From Natronomonas marina (GTDB taxonomy: Archaea; Halobacteriota; Halobacteria; Halobacteriales; Haloarculaceae), in assembly GCF_024298905.1 (NCBI RefSeq), contig NZ_CP101154.1:2356001-2420000 (forward strand): a stretch of DNA of 64,000 bases, in the 5' to 3' direction. Below, piece after piece: positions 15,906 through 24,429 of the stretch. Position 1 is the stretch's first letter, and the number at the start of each line of letters is the position of its first letter. The notes beneath the pieces are model-generated. The model had not been told where the DNA came from. It ran no database searches and saw nothing but the letters and a program-made list of their open reading frames with translations. Position numbers and translations under genes: made by a program.

Positions 15906-17393
15906 TCAATCGGCCCGCTGGACGGCGAACCGGTCGACGTCCTCGCCCGGTGCGCGGGCGGTGAGCGCGGAGACCCCGACCACGAGCAACAGCGACAGCG
16001 CTATGCCGGGAATCCCGGGGTGCCACCCGAGGTAGTAAGCTGCGCCGAGGGCGGCCATGCTGTCGGCGACGCCGAAGAAGACGACGGCCGCGAGGTTGCC
16101 GAGGTAGAACAGCTGCGAGCCGGCGATGGCGACGACCATGCCGGTCCGGGTGGTCCGGGTCCAGTACAGTGCCGCGATGACCGGCACGGCCAGCTGTGCG
16201 AACCCGCCGAAGGCGGTGTTGCCGATCTCGACGATGGTGCCGGGCGCCGACAGCGACAGGACGAAGCCGGCCAGCGCGAAGACGACGACGACGGCGCGGC
16301 CGAGCAGCGCCTCGCGGTCGGGTTCGCCGGCGATGGGTCCGTAGACGTCGCGGGTGAAGTACGACGACCCCGACAGCAGCATCGAGTCGCTGGAGGACAT
16401 CATCGCCGCCAGCGCGCCGGCGATGACCAGCGCCGCGAACCAGGCCGGCGTGAACTCCCGGAGCAGGAGGGGGACGACGTTGCTCCCCTCGGGGACGGCG
16501 ACGCCGAGGCCGGCCGCCCACGTTCCCAGCAGGAACGCCGGGACGAAGAGCAGGAGGACGAGGACGGGCCACAGCGTGAACGTCCGCTTGAGCACCGTCT
16601 CGGAACCGGCGGCGAAGAACCGCTGGTTGATCTGCGGGAACATCGTGACGCCGAAGGCGATGTAGACGGCGGTGCCGACGACGAACTGCGGCGAGTAGAG
16701 GCCGCCGCCCAGCGCGAGGAACTCGGGGTTGCTCTCGGCGAGCGCCTCGGTGGCGGCCGTCGGGCCGCCGACGACTGCGAGTATCCACGCCAGCGCGCCC
16801 CACACGAGGACGAGCATGAACACCCCCTGGAGGGTGTCCGTCCAGGCGACGCCGCGCATGCCGCTGGCGACGACGTAGGCTATCATGAACAGCGTGATGC
16901 CGCCGGCGCCGACCCAGAACGGGACCGCGCCGTCAGTGAGGCCGACGACCGCCTGGCCGGCGCCCTTCTGCTGGAGCATCACGTACGGCAGCAGCCAGAA
17001 CAGCGAGACGGCGGCCACGAGTACCCGAAGGCCCGTCGAGCCGAACCGGTCGCCGAGCATCTCTCCCAGCGTGACGTAGCCCTCGCGTTTCCCGACGAGC
17101 CACTGCTTGTAGCCGACGAGGTACCACAGCAGCGCGAAGAGAATCCCGTCCATCAGCCCCATCACGAGTATCCACTCGGGACCGTTGCCGTACGCCAGGT
17201 TCGGCCCGCCGAAGAACGTGAACGCCGACAGCAGCGTGGCGAACGTGGTAAACAGCAGGACGACGGTGCCCAGCGAGCGGGAGGCCAGGTAGTAGTCCTC
17301 GGCGGTGTTCTCGGTCAGCCGGTAGGCGACCAGCCCGACCGCGAGCGCCACGAGGAGGTAGCCGACGATGACGAGGAGTTCCACGGCCACCAT
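15906..17393 (-). CDS. Sodium:solute symporter family transporter
   Basis: A 495-residue sodium/solute symporter (SSS) with about 13 transmembrane helices. Family signatures are visible: Asp-Tyr-Tyr-Leu-Ala-Ser-Arg-Ser-Leu-Gly after helix 1, Ala-Phe-Thr-Phe-Phe-Gly-Gly-Pro, Gly-Met-Arg-Gly-Val-Ala-Trp-Thr-Asp-Thr-Leu-Gln-Gly near the middle and Ala-Ala-Met-Met-Ser-Ser-Ser-Asp-Ser-Met-Leu in helix 8. It couples sodium entry to uptake of a solute. The substrate cannot be told; proximity to a DUF3311 partner is typical of pantothenate/monocarboxylate-type members. The DUF3311 gene ends where this one starts. Confidence 0.92.
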   Translation of the reverse strand: MVAVELLVIVGYLLVALAVGLVAYRLTENTAEDYYLASRSLGTVVLLFTTFATLLSAFTFFGGPNLAYGNGPEWILVMGLMDGILFALLWYLVGYKQWLVGKREGYVTLGEMLGDRFGSTGLRVLVAAVSLFWLLPYVMLQQKGAGQAVVGLTDGAVPFWVGAGGITLFMIAYVVASGMRGVAWTDTLQGVFMLVLVWGALAWILAVVGGPTAATEALAESNPEFLALGGGLYSPQFVVGTAVYIAFGVTMFPQINQRFFAAGSETVLKRTFTLWPVLVLLLFVPAFLLGTWAAGLGVAVPEGSNVVPLLLREFTPAWFAALVIAGALAAMMSSSDSMLLSGSSYFTRDVYGPIAGEPDREALLGRAVVVVFALAGFVLSLSAPGTIVEIGNTAFGGFAQLAVPVIAALYWTRTTRTGMVVAIAGSQLFYLGNLAAVVFFGVADSMAALGAAYYLGWHPGIPGIALSLLLVVGVSALTARAPGEDVDRFAVQRAD

Positions 17394-17606
17394 CTACGCC
17401 ACCTCCCCGACGCCGAGCCCCCAGGCGCGTTCCGTGAACAGCCAAAAGAGGGCCGAGGCGAGCACCATCCAGCCGACGTGCCACCAAAGCCACAGCGGGA
17501 GTCCCAGCGCCGTCCTGCCGTCGCCCCAGAGGAACCACGGCACCGCGAGCGCGACCAGCACCGCCGCCACGAGCGCCCACCCGTACCGTTCGGCTCTCGA
17601 AACCAT
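17394..17606 (-). CDS. DUF3311 family small membrane protein, SSS transporter partner
   Basis: A 70-residue membrane protein with two hydrophobic segments and the motif Val-Pro-Trp-Phe-Leu-Trp and Trp-Leu-Trp-Trp-His typical of DUF3311. These proteins are normally encoded directly before an SSS transporter, as here: the stop codon (17394-17396) abuts the transporter ATG at 17393. It is taken to be an accessory subunit or folding factor. Start ATG 17606. Confidence 0.85.
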   Translation of the reverse strand: MVSRAERYGWALVAAVLVALAVPWFLWGDGRTALGLPLWLWWHVGWMVLASALFWLFTERAWGLGVGEVA

Positions 17607-17692
17607 CTGTGGCGACGTTTTTCGTCCGTATCGGCCTAAGTCTTGCTAAACATTCCACAATCGCCGCGGTCGAAGAACAATCCTCTTCAGAG

Positions 17693-18040
17693 TCAGTAGA
17701 CGCGGGTCCCGTTGGGCACCTCGCGTTCGGGCTGGAGGTGGACGACGCCGCCGTCGCCGTCATCAACGCCGGTGACGAGACACTCGCTTTCGAAGCCGGC
17801 GACGGTGACGGTTCCGAGGTTGACGACGGCGACGACCTGCTGGCCCACGAGGTCGTCGGGGTCGTAGTTGTCGGTCAGGCCCGCCGCCGACCGTCGCGTC
17901 TCGCTCTCGAAGTCGACGGTCAGTTTGTAGAGGTCCTTCCGCGCTTCGGGGAACGGTTCGGCACTCGTCACCTCGCCGACCCGCATCTCGACGTCCTCGA
18001 GGAAGGTTGCGGGGTCGACATCGTCGAGTTCGATTCCCAT
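17693..18040 (-). CDS. tRNA-binding domain (CsaA/EMAP-II type) protein
   Basis: A 115-residue stand-alone OB-fold of the tRNA-binding family. Signs include [12 protein letters not shown] at the first strand, [13 protein letters not shown] near residue 65-77 and Glu-Cys-Leu-Val-Thr-Gly-Val near residue 85. Homologues such as CsaA act as export-related chaperones or bind tRNA. It is divergent from dnaG. Confidence 0.85.
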   Translation of the reverse strand: MGIELDDVDPATFLEDVEMRVGEVTSAEPFPEARKDLYKLTVDFESETRRSAAGLTDNYDPDDLVGQQVVAVVNLGTVTVAGFESECLVTGVDDGDGGVVHLQPEREVPNGTRVY

Positions 18041-18184
18041 ACCCGGCGGTCGGCGCCCGCCGAGATAAACGGCCCGTCAACAGGTCGCATGGTTTATGTG
18101 TCGCGCTCGACGTATTTAAGATGCCCATGGGGTCACTCATGGATTCACCATCACGATTCACGCCCGGTGACGGGCAGTTCACCA

Positions 18185-19588
18185 ATGCAAGACACAGCCA
18201 AATACCTCGTTCACGCGGACATCACGGCGAACGGAGTGGTCGAGCGGTCGGACGTCGTCGGCGCGGTCTTCGGGCAGACCGAGGGCTTGCTCGGCGACGA
18301 ACTGGACCTCCGGGAGCTGCAGGACTCCTCGAAGGTGGGCCGCATCGACGTCGAAATCGACTCGGAGAACGGCCAGTCGTTCGGCCGCATCACCATCGCG
18401 ACCAGCCTCGACCAGGTCGAGACGGCCATCCTCGGGGCGGCCCTGGAGACCATCGACCGGGTCGGACCCTGCCGGTCGACCATCGAGGTCCGCCGCATCG
18501 AGGACGTCCGCGCGGCGAAGCGCCGTGAGGTCGTCGAGCGCGCCAAGACGCTGCTGACGGACGCCTTCGACGAGTCGATGCGCTCCAGCCGCGACCTCGT
18601 CGAGGAGGTCCGGGAGGCGGTGCGCGTCGAAGACATAAGCGAGTACGAGGGGCTGCCCGCCGGCCCGAACGTCGTCGATTCGGACGCCATCGTCGTCGTC
18701 GAGGGTCGGGCCGACGTGCTGACGCTGCTCCGCTACGGCATCAAGAACGCCGTCGCGGTCGAGGGCACCGACGTCCCCGAGGCTATCGCGGACCTCACCG
18801 AAGCGCGGACCGTCACCGCCTTCCTCGACGGCGACCGAGGCGGCGAACTCATCCTGAAGGAACTGGCCCAGGTCGGCGACGTCGACTACGTCGCCTTCGC
18901 CCCGGAGGGCCGCTCCGTCGAGGACCTCGCCCGCCGGGAGGTGATGGCCGCCCTCCGGGAGAAGGTGCCCTACGACCGGGCCGCCGAACTGGAGAGTCCG
19001 AGCGAGGTGGCCGCCGCCGGTGCCGTGCCCGCTGGCCCGGACGGCGCTTCCTCGGAAGCTTCCGGGGCAGCAGCCCCGGCAACGGACTCGCCGACCGGAC
19101 CCACGAGGGGCGATTCGGCCGGCGAGACCGATGCCTCAGTCGACGACGGGGCCGACGACGACCCGACCCACGAGGACGCCGAGGAACCGGAGGCGGCGCC
19201 CGAAGCGTCCGAGGTCGACGGTGCGTCCGCGGATGCCGATGCCGACGGTTCGACGGCCGACACGGACGGGACGACCGACCCGGAGACCCTCCCAGGGCAC
19301 GTCCGGGAGGTCGTCGAGGCGGAAACGGGCCGCGTCCGGCTGCTCGACGCCGATTTCGGGACGCTGGCGGAGGGCGACGCCGGGGAGGCGTTCGACCTCG
19401 TGGCCGACGCCGAGGAGACGCCCGCGGCGGTCGTCCTCGACGGCGAACTCGACCAGCGGGTCCTCGACGTGGCCGCACAGCGCGGCGTCGGCCAGGTCGT
19501 CGCCGCCTCGACGGGCGAGTTCGTCAAGCAGCCGACGAGCGTCCGCGTCCGGACGGCCGACCAGCTACTCGCGGCGAACGAGGCGTAG
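18185..19588 (+). CDS. dnaG: DNA primase DnaG (archaeal type)
   Basis: A 467-residue archaeal DnaG. The Toprim domain (about 165-250) carries Glu173 in Val-Val-Glu-Gly-Arg-Ala-Asp and Asp215/Asp217 in Asp-Gly-Asp-Arg-Gly-Gly, the metal-binding residues. Residues about 285-375 form an acidic Asp/Glu/Ala/Thr-rich linker, longer than in methanogens and typical of halophiles, before a conserved C-terminal domain. In archaea this protein is associated with RNA turnover in the exosome as well as with primase activity. The ATG at 18185 is preceded by a 144-base gap with AT-rich promoter patches. The last 24 bases overlap the convergent GNAT gene. Confidence 0.95.
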   Translation: MQDTAKYLVHADITANGVVERSDVVGAVFGQTEGLLGDELDLRELQDSSKVGRIDVEIDSENGQSFGRITIATSLDQVETAILGAALETIDRVGPCRSTIEVRRIEDVRAAKRREVVERAKTLLTDAFDESMRSSRDLVEEVREAVRVEDISEYEGLPAGPNVVDSDAIVVVEGRADVLTLLRYGIKNAVAVEGTDVPEAIADLTEARTVTAFLDGDRGGELILKELAQVGDVDYVAFAPEGRSVEDLARREVMAALREKVPYDRAAELESPSEVAAAGAVPAGPDGASSEASGAAAPATDSPTGPTRGDSAGETDASVDDGADDDPTHEDAEEPEAAPEASEVDGASADADADGSTADTDGTTDPETLPGHVREVVEAETGRVRLLDADFGTLAEGDAGEAFDLVADAEETPAAVVLDGELDQRVLDVAAQRGVGQVVAASTGEFVKQPTSVRVRTADQLLAANEA

Positions 19589-19972
19589 CGCGTCGCCGTC
19601 GCCGTAGAAACCCTCGAGTCGCGCCTCCTTCTCGAAGTCCAGCGCCCGGTAGAACGCGACTGCATCGTCGTCGCTCGCGGGCGTCGTCACGACGAGTCGG
19701 TCGGCGTCGGCGGCCGCCGCCACCGCGTCCAGGAGGTCGCGGCCGTGTCCCTCCCGGCGGTGCTCGGGGGCAACGACTAGCTCCGAGACGGTCGTCTCGT
19801 CGCCGGGGAGTGCGATGGCGTAGCCGACGATGTCTCCCGACTCGACGGCGACGCGACAGTGGAACGGCCCCTCGAGTGCGGCGTCGATCAACTCGGGGTC
19901 GGCATGCGTCAGGAGCGCCTGCAGCGAGCGTATCGCCGGCGTCTCGCCGGTCGTTGGCGCCCGGACGGTCAC
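19565..19972 (-). CDS. GNAT family N-acetyltransferase
   Basis: A 135-residue single-domain GNAT acetyltransferase that uses acetyl-CoA. Strand beta4 and the acetyl-CoA loop read [15 protein letters not shown] (motif A, R/Q-x2-G-x-G/A variant), and a late Phe-Tyr-Arg-Ala-Leu-Asp-Phe is motif B. It starts at GTG 19972, overlapping the DUF92 stop by four bases, so the two are co-translated. Substrate unknown. Confidence 0.85.
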   Translation of the reverse strand: MTVRAPTTGETPAIRSLQALLTHADPELIDAALEGPFHCRVAVESGDIVGYAIALPGDETTVSELVVAPEHRREGHGRDLLDAVAAAADADRLVVTTPASDDDAVAFYRALDFEKEARLEGFYGDGDALRLVRRE

Positions 19973-21300
19973 AGCAGTGCACCGCCGGCGGCCGCGATCA
20001 GCCCCGCCGACAGCGTCGCCAGCAGGTTCACGCTCTGGTTGTCGAGGCGGCCCCCTTCCAGCGTCGCGCCGAGGACGCTGTCGACGGTCATGCCGGCGAA
20101 GCCGGCGAGCGCAACGAGCGCGATCGCTACGAGCGTGAATCCGAAGAAGATGCCACCCAACCCGCCGATTACGGCCGCGCCAGCCAGCCCGGCGACCGCT
20201 CCCTGCCAGGTGACGCCGCCGTCGGTTCCGGGGGCGACCCGTTCGAAGGTCGTTATCAGCCGCGGCGAATCGAAGAGCCCGCCGAACTCGCTGGAGAAGG
20301 TGTCGGCCAGGGCGGCAGCCACGGCCCCGGCGAAGGCGACGCGGAACAGCGAGGCGTCCATGCCGACGTGGTCGCTGGCGGCGTAGGCGATCACCGCGAC
20401 GAGCGCCACCGCCGAGTTCGCCAGGACGTTGCCGCTGCCGCGAGCGCCTTCGTTCTCCTGGGCGATGCCGCGCTCGAGCTTCTCGTCGTAGCGGTACTTC
20501 GAGGCCAGCCCGCCCAGCCCGAAGAACGTCACCAGCAGAACGAACCAGCCGTAGCCGCCCAGGACCACGGCGAAGAACGCCAGCAGGACGCCGGTCAGCA
20601 TGCCGGTGATCGACGCCGTTCCCAGGGCGTAGGCGACGTAGCCGAGCGCGACGGTGAGCGCGAGGCCGGCCGCGACGCGGCCCAGCGAGGGCCCCGGCGT
20701 TCCGGCCTCCAGTTCTATCAACAGCCAGATGACCAGCCCCCCGGACAGCAGGACGAGCGAGTCGTCCCGGATGTACAGCGCCGAGCGGATGAGCGCCCCC
20801 AAGAGGGCGCCGCTGGCCGCGACGAAGACGGCGAGCGGCGGCGAGGGGGTCGCCGCCCCCAGGAGGCCGGCGACGGACATCGAGGCGACGCCGCCGAGGG
20901 TCCCGACGGCGGCGAAGGCGGTCGTCCCTGCCACCGCTCCCGGGATTCGTCGGGCTAGCAAATCCTGTGCGAGGTTGCCGGTCGTGAAGACGAACACGGC
21001 GGCGACGAAGCCGGTCGTCGGGAGATCGAACCCGACGGTGAGGATGGCGAGTCCGGCCACCGCGAGCGCGAACGACGCCAGCCCGTAGAGCCGGCCCTCC
21101 TCCCGGTCACCCTCGTGGGCGAAGGTCTCGAAGAGCCGCCCTTCCCGGGAGACCAGGGCGACGACGGCGACGAGTACGAAGGGCGCGACGGTGCCGACGG
21201 CCGCGAGCGTCTCGTCGGCGTGGCCGTCGAGCAGCGGCGCGATCAGGCCGATGGCCCCGACGAGGAAGAAGCCGACGGCCCGACGTACGTCGCCAGTCAC
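19969..21300 (-). CDS. DUF92 (TMEM19-like) membrane protein
   Basis: A 443-residue integral membrane protein of the DUF92/TMEM19 family, with roughly a dozen hydrophobic segments. The hallmark segment [10 protein letters not shown] near residue 340, with [11 protein letters not shown] and a final Gly-Ala-Thr-Leu-Glu-Gly-Gly, matches this family, related to prenol kinase-like membrane enzymes. GTG 21300 is chosen over the open frame to ATG 21360 because it avoids a hydrophilic non-conserved extension and overlap with the divergent gene. In the DUF92 superfamily, phytol/polyprenol kinases act on isoprenoid alcohols; the neighbouring cis-prenyltransferases make that notable. Confidence 0.85.
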   Translation of the reverse strand: MTGDVRRAVGFFLVGAIGLIAPLLDGHADETLAAVGTVAPFVLVAVVALVSREGRLFETFAHEGDREEGRLYGLASFALAVAGLAILTVGFDLPTTGFVAAVFVFTTGNLAQDLLARRIPGAVAGTTAFAAVGTLGGVASMSVAGLLGAATPSPPLAVFVAASGALLGALIRSALYIRDDSLVLLSGGLVIWLLIELEAGTPGPSLGRVAAGLALTVALGYVAYALGTASITGMLTGVLLAFFAVVLGGYGWFVLLVTFFGLGGLASKYRYDEKLERGIAQENEGARGSGNVLANSAVALVAVIAYAASDHVGMDASLFRVAFAGAVAAALADTFSSEFGGLFDSPRLITTFERVAPGTDGGVTWQGAVAGLAGAAVIGGLGGIFFGFTLVAIALVALAGFAGMTVDSVLGATLEGGRLDNQSVNLLATLSAGLIAAAGGALL

Positions 21301-21390
21301 GGCCCGAGATTCCGTCGTCGCCCACTTAACCTTCCCGAAGGCGTGGCCGCGGACCGACACGTTGAGGCCGCTCGAGGTGGACCTCCGGAC

Positions 21391-21999
21391 GTGGGCCTGT
21401 ACGACCGCTATCTGGCCGCCCGGGTTCGGTGGAGCGACGCCACCGTCCCCGAGCGAATCGCGCTGGTCATCACCGAACAGGACCTGCTCGAACAGGGCGC
21501 CTACGAGACGCTGTCGTCGTTTCTCGAGTGGGCCTTCGAGGCCGATGCCGAGCGCGTGCTCATCTACGTGAGCGTCCTCGATCAGGCCGCCGTCCCGACG
21601 CTCCGGAACACGCTGTCGGACCTGGAGAGTCCCCGCGAGGTGGCGGTTCGCGGGCCCGACGCCGACGACGCCGCCGACGCGCCGGTGCAGGTCTCCATCG
21701 GTCTCGGCGGCCGCGAGGAGTTCGCCAGCGCCGTCCGGCAGATAGCCGAGGACGCCGCGGCGGGCGACCTCGACTCCGAGGCCGTCGACGAGGCCGAAAT
21801 CGAGCGCCGTCTCGTCTTCCAGACGCCGCCGGACCTGGTCATCAAGACGGGCGCCGAACGGCTCTCGGATTTCCTCATCTGGCAGTCGGTCTACTCGGAA
21901 CTGTACTTCACCGACGTCAACTGGCGGGACTTCCGCCGCCGGGACTTCCTGCGGGCGGTCCGGGACTACCAGGAACGGCAGCGGCGGTTCGGCCGGTAG
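21391..21999 (+). CDS. Non-catalytic cis-prenyltransferase homologue (NgBR/Nus1-like)
   Basis: A 202-residue member of the undecaprenyl diphosphate synthase fold, starting at GTG 21391. Against the catalytic paralogue at 22519-23430, its first motif Arg22-Ile-Ala-Leu-Val-Ile-Thr-Glu-Gln replaces His-Val-Ala-Val-Ile-Gln-Asp-Gly-Asn: Thr28 takes the place of the catalytic Asp33, and the Phe-Ser-x-Glu-Asn region is also lost. The second half is conserved (Asp-Leu-Val-Ile-Lys-Thr-Gly, Leu-Ile-Trp-Gln, Phe-Arg-Arg-Arg-Asp-Phe-Leu-Arg-Ala). It ends in Arg199-Phe-Gly201-Arg, an R-x-G C-terminus. This combination matches the non-catalytic subunit of heteromeric cis-prenyltransferases, so it probably activates its paralogue in dolichol-type lipid synthesis. 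Confidence 0.8.
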   Translation: MGLYDRYLAARVRWSDATVPERIALVITEQDLLEQGAYETLSSFLEWAFEADAERVLIYVSVLDQAAVPTLRNTLSDLESPREVAVRGPDADDAADAPVQVSIGLGGREEFASAVRQIAEDAAAGDLDSEAVDEAEIERRLVFQTPPDLVIKTGAERLSDFLIWQSVYSELYFTDVNWRDFRRRDFLRAVRDYQERQRRFGR

Positions 22000-22009
22000 G
22001 CCGAACGTC

Positions 22010-22034
22010 GGGAGACGAGCGAGGCGAGTCTCCC
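22010..22034 (+). terminator. Hairpin downstream of the 21391 gene
   Basis: GGGAGAC (22010-22016) and GTCTCCC (22028-22034) form a perfect 7-bp stem with an 11-base loop, 10 bases after the stop codon. The 13-base string TTCGGCCGGTAGG occurs on both sides (21988-22000 and 22040-22052), so the hairpin is flanked by a direct repeat. A transcript-end or processing element is the likely role. Confidence 0.4.
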
Positions 22035-22150
22035 AGTAGTTCGGCCGGTAGGTAGAGTGTGATAAAATGGTTCACATACCCAGTCCGACTGGCCGTGAAC
22101 CGTTCGATAGAGGGGGCCCCTGCAGAGAAGCGAACCCACTCCCCTCAAGG

Positions 22151-22158
22151 TTTAAATA
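22151..22158 (+). promoter_or_regulatory. TATA box of the 22180 gene
   Basis: TTTAAATA at 22151-22158 in an otherwise GC-rich region. The ATG at 22180 lies 22-29 bases downstream, the normal distance to a haloarchaeal transcription start, so the mRNA is probably leaderless. Confidence 0.6.
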
Positions 22159-22179
22159 TCAACAGATGGTGTGATTGAT

Positions 22180-22392
22180 ATGAACGATTTCATCGGTCTC
22201 GGCGTTCTACCAGGGGCAGCCGGTATTTTCGGTTTAGTGCTTGGGGGCCCAATAGGGGGTTTCATCGGACTATTCATCGCATTCCTTGTGGGAGTACTTG
22301 GTCTCTACACCGAAGATGATAGCGACGAACGAATCGAGGAACTGGAACAGGAAGTACAAGAGTTAAAACGAGAAGTGGATGACGACCATTAA
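22180..22392 (+). CDS. Small glycine-rich membrane protein with coiled-coil tail
   Basis: A 70-residue protein. Residues 3-42 are two Gly-rich hydrophobic segments (Gly-Leu-Val-Leu-Gly-Gly-Pro-Ile-Gly-Gly-Phe-Ile-Gly), and residues 45-70 form an acidic heptad coiled coil (Ile-Glu-Glu-Leu-Glu-Gln-Glu-Val). ATG 22180 is chosen from the TATA box spacing; a GTG at 22171 is in frame. The codon use is visibly less GC-rich than its neighbours, suggesting later acquisition. Family not recognised. Confidence 0.6.
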   Translation: MNDFIGLGVLPGAAGIFGLVLGGPIGGFIGLFIAFLVGVLGLYTEDDSDERIEELEQEVQELKREVDDDH

Positions 22393-22518
22393 GCAGCCAC
22401 GTTCGTTCGGCTACCTCTCTGAGGTGAGAGTGAAAGTAACCCCCTGGGAATAGTTCTACGACACCCTCCGTTAGGCCGAAGCACACGGCGCGAGGAACCC
22501 CGACGAAAGAGGGCGGTG

Positions 22519-23430
22519 TCAGTCCGCGGTCTCGACATCGAGGAGGTCGGCCGACTCGTCGTCCTCGGAGCGGTCCCGGAACCGGCCGACGACGCGGCGT
22601 GCCTCCTCGAGTTCGACGTCGCCGACGGCCCGCAGCAGGGCGGCGGCTCGGCGGGCGCGGGTCCGTCGCCACGACTCCTGTCGGGCCTGGTAGGTCCGCA
22701 GCGCCCGCAGGAAGTCCACACGGGAGAACTCCGGCCAGTAGGGCGTACAGAAGTAGACGGCGGCCTCGTTGCCGTTAGCCTGCCACGGGAGGAAGTTCGA
22801 GGTCCGTTCGGCGCCGCCGGTGCGGATGATGAGGTCGACGGCCCGCGCCGGGCCAGTGGTCAGGCGCCGCTCTATCTCGGCGACATCGACGGACTCGGGC
22901 GCGATGTCGCCGGCGGCGGCCTCGCTTGCGACATCGCGGGCGACGCCGAGCAGTTCGGCGCGGCCGCCGTAGGCCAGGGCGACGTTCAGGTAGAGTTCGT
23001 CGTAGTCGGCCGTCCGGCGCTCGGCGTACTCGACGGCGTCGCGGACCCGGTCGGGGAGCCGGTGGGTCTCGCCGATGGCCTGGATGCGGACCTCCCGGTC
23101 GTGGACCTCCTCGCCGTCGGCGAAGGTCCGTAGCTTCTCGGTGATGAGGTCGAACAGCGCCTCCTGCTCGTCGGGCGGGCGCTCGAAGTTCTCCGTGGAG
23201 AACGCATAGAGGGTGAGTTCCTCGATACCGAGGTCGCCGCACCACCGCAGCACCTGCTCGGTCGTGTCGGCGCCGGCCCGGTGGCCCTCGGTCTTCTCTT
23301 CGCCCTGCTTTCGGGCGTACCGGCGGTTGCCGTCCTGAATGACCGCGACGTGGGTCGGCGCACCGGAGATCTCCCGTTCCAGCAGGCGTTCGTAGACGCC
23401 CTCCAGTCGCCGCTGGACTCCTCGAACCAT
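22519..23430 (-). CDS. uppS: cis-Prenyltransferase (polyprenyl diphosphate synthase), catalytic
   Basis: A 303-residue undecaprenyl/polyprenyl diphosphate synthase that chains isopentenyl diphosphate onto an allylic primer in cis to make the lipid carrier for glycosylation. The catalytic motif His-Val-Ala-Val-Ile-Gln-Asp33-Gly-Asn-Arg-Arg, the Tyr-Ala-Phe-Ser-Thr-Glu-Asn-Phe motif and Asp-Leu-Ile-Ile-Arg-Thr-Gly-Gly-Ala-Glu-Arg-Thr-Ser-Asn-Phe-Leu-Pro-Trp-Gln are complete. The C-terminal extension (about residues 255-303) is acidic and, unlike homodimeric enzymes, I see no R-x-G there; the neighbouring non-catalytic homologue carries one. It is divergent from the cold-shock gene. Confidence 0.93.
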   Translation of the reverse strand: MVRGVQRRLEGVYERLLEREISGAPTHVAVIQDGNRRYARKQGEEKTEGHRAGADTTEQVLRWCGDLGIEELTLYAFSTENFERPPDEQEALFDLITEKLRTFADGEEVHDREVRIQAIGETHRLPDRVRDAVEYAERRTADYDELYLNVALAYGGRAELLGVARDVASEAAAGDIAPESVDVAEIERRLTTGPARAVDLIIRTGGAERTSNFLPWQANGNEAAVYFCTPYWPEFSRVDFLRALRTYQARQESWRRTRARRAAALLRAVGDVELEEARRVVGRFRDRSEDDESADLLDVETAD

Positions 23431-23620
23431 CTATCAGGCACGTAACACCCCAGCTAAATCAGTGTGCTGGTGGACCGCAGCACCGACCGTCCACCGACCG
23501 CCCCGCACCCCCCGGCGGAACCCCGAGTCCCAGCCGGATGCCGCGTTCCGGGCCACAGATCGGGGAACACCGGCATTTCGACGCCGAGACCCGTCGTTCT
23601 GCCGTCATGTAGCCGCAGGG

Positions 23621-23628
23621 TTTTTATT
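23621..23628 (+). promoter_or_regulatory. TATA box of the cold-shock gene
   Basis: TTTTTATT at 23621-23628, 26-33 bases upstream of ATG 23654, standing out from the GC-rich surroundings. Spacing predicts a leaderless or near-leaderless mRNA. Confidence 0.55.
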
Positions 23629-23653
23629 CGGGCACGTCCACCCCTCACCTGCA

Positions 23654-23848
23654 ATGGCGAAAGGCGTGGTTGACTTCTTCAACGACACGGGCGGTTACGG
23701 CTTCATCGAGACTGACGAATCCGACGAGGACGTCTTCTTCCACATGGAGGACGTCGGCGGACCGGATCTCGAGGAGGGCCAGGAGGTCGAGTTCGACATC
23801 GAACAGGCCGAAAAGGGTCCCCGAGCGACGAACCTCGAACGGCTGTAA
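23654..23848 (+). CDS. Cold-shock protein, CspA family
   Basis: A 64-residue cold-shock domain, an OB-fold that binds single-stranded RNA/DNA and melts RNA structure. It contains the two RNP motifs: Gly-Gly-Tyr-Gly-Phe-Ile-Glu (RNP1) and Asp-Val-Phe-Phe-His (RNP2), and starts with Met-Ala-Lys-Gly-Val-Val-Asp-Phe-Phe-Asn. The surface is highly acidic, as in halophilic homologues. The frame ends in TAA at 23846-23848. It is a single-gene unit. Confidence 0.95.
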   Translation: MAKGVVDFFNDTGGYGFIETDESDEDVFFHMEDVGGPDLEEGQEVEFDIEQAEKGPRATNLERL

Positions 23849-23948
23849 CCCGGCGAGAACGGCAGCGTGGACGAACGGGTACGGTGCGGACGGCTCGACG
23901 ATCGTCGCGGACCGTGACCTGTATTACTCTCGGTAGCGACCCGTAGGT

Positions 23949-24353
23949 ATGAGCGACGCTATCGACGACGACCTCTACCGGCGGACGGAGGCGCTCCTGG
24001 AACCCGGCGACATCCGGCTGAACGGCGTCATCGTCCGCACGGGGCTGTCCGGCGACGAGGAGCCGACACTCCACCAGGCGACGCTGGACGTCGGCGACGT
24101 CATCAGCGAGGCCGCGGGCATCGACCCGGGCGAAACGTACGTTTACTCGGGCAACGACGACGAGCGCTTCGGCGTCAACCAGCACCAGGGCCGCACGCTC
24201 GAAGAGGAGGAGTTCGTCTGGGAGTGCCAGCAACTCATGCGGGACGGCACCTACGACGTGGTGTTCTACTACGAGGCCGACGCCGACCAGACGGCCATCG
24301 TCGAGGGCGTCGAAGAACTCGGCTTCGACGCCACCGGCGTCCGCGGGGACTGA
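23949..24353 (+). CDS. DUF5778 family protein
   Basis: A 134-residue acidic, soluble protein. It contains Leu-Asn-Gly-Val-Ile-Val-Arg-Thr, [36 protein letters not shown] and Val-Val-Phe-Tyr-Tyr-Glu-Ala, which I associate with the haloarchaeal DUF5778. No catalytic residues or known ligand can be named. It ends 76 bases before the siroheme/haem operon and has no visible link to it. Confidence 0.65.
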   Translation: MSDAIDDDLYRRTEALLEPGDIRLNGVIVRTGLSGDEEPTLHQATLDVGDVISEAAGIDPGETYVYSGNDDERFGVNQHQGRTLEEEEFVWECQQLMRDGTYDVVFYYEADADQTAIVEGVEELGFDATGVRGD

Positions 24354-24399
24354 CACCGGCGCCGGCTGTCGCCCGGTCGAAGCCGCCGCGAACGGGCAT

Positions 24400-24406
24400 C
24401 TTATTG
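24400..24406 (+). promoter_or_regulatory. TATA box of the haem operon
   Basis: CTTATTG at 24400-24406, 24-30 bases before ATG 24430. It is the only AT-rich element in the gap and gives a leaderless-type spacing for the operon of ahbAB, siroheme synthase and hemA. Confidence 0.5.
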
Positions 24407-24429
24407 CCGGGAAACCCGAACCGCCGACA

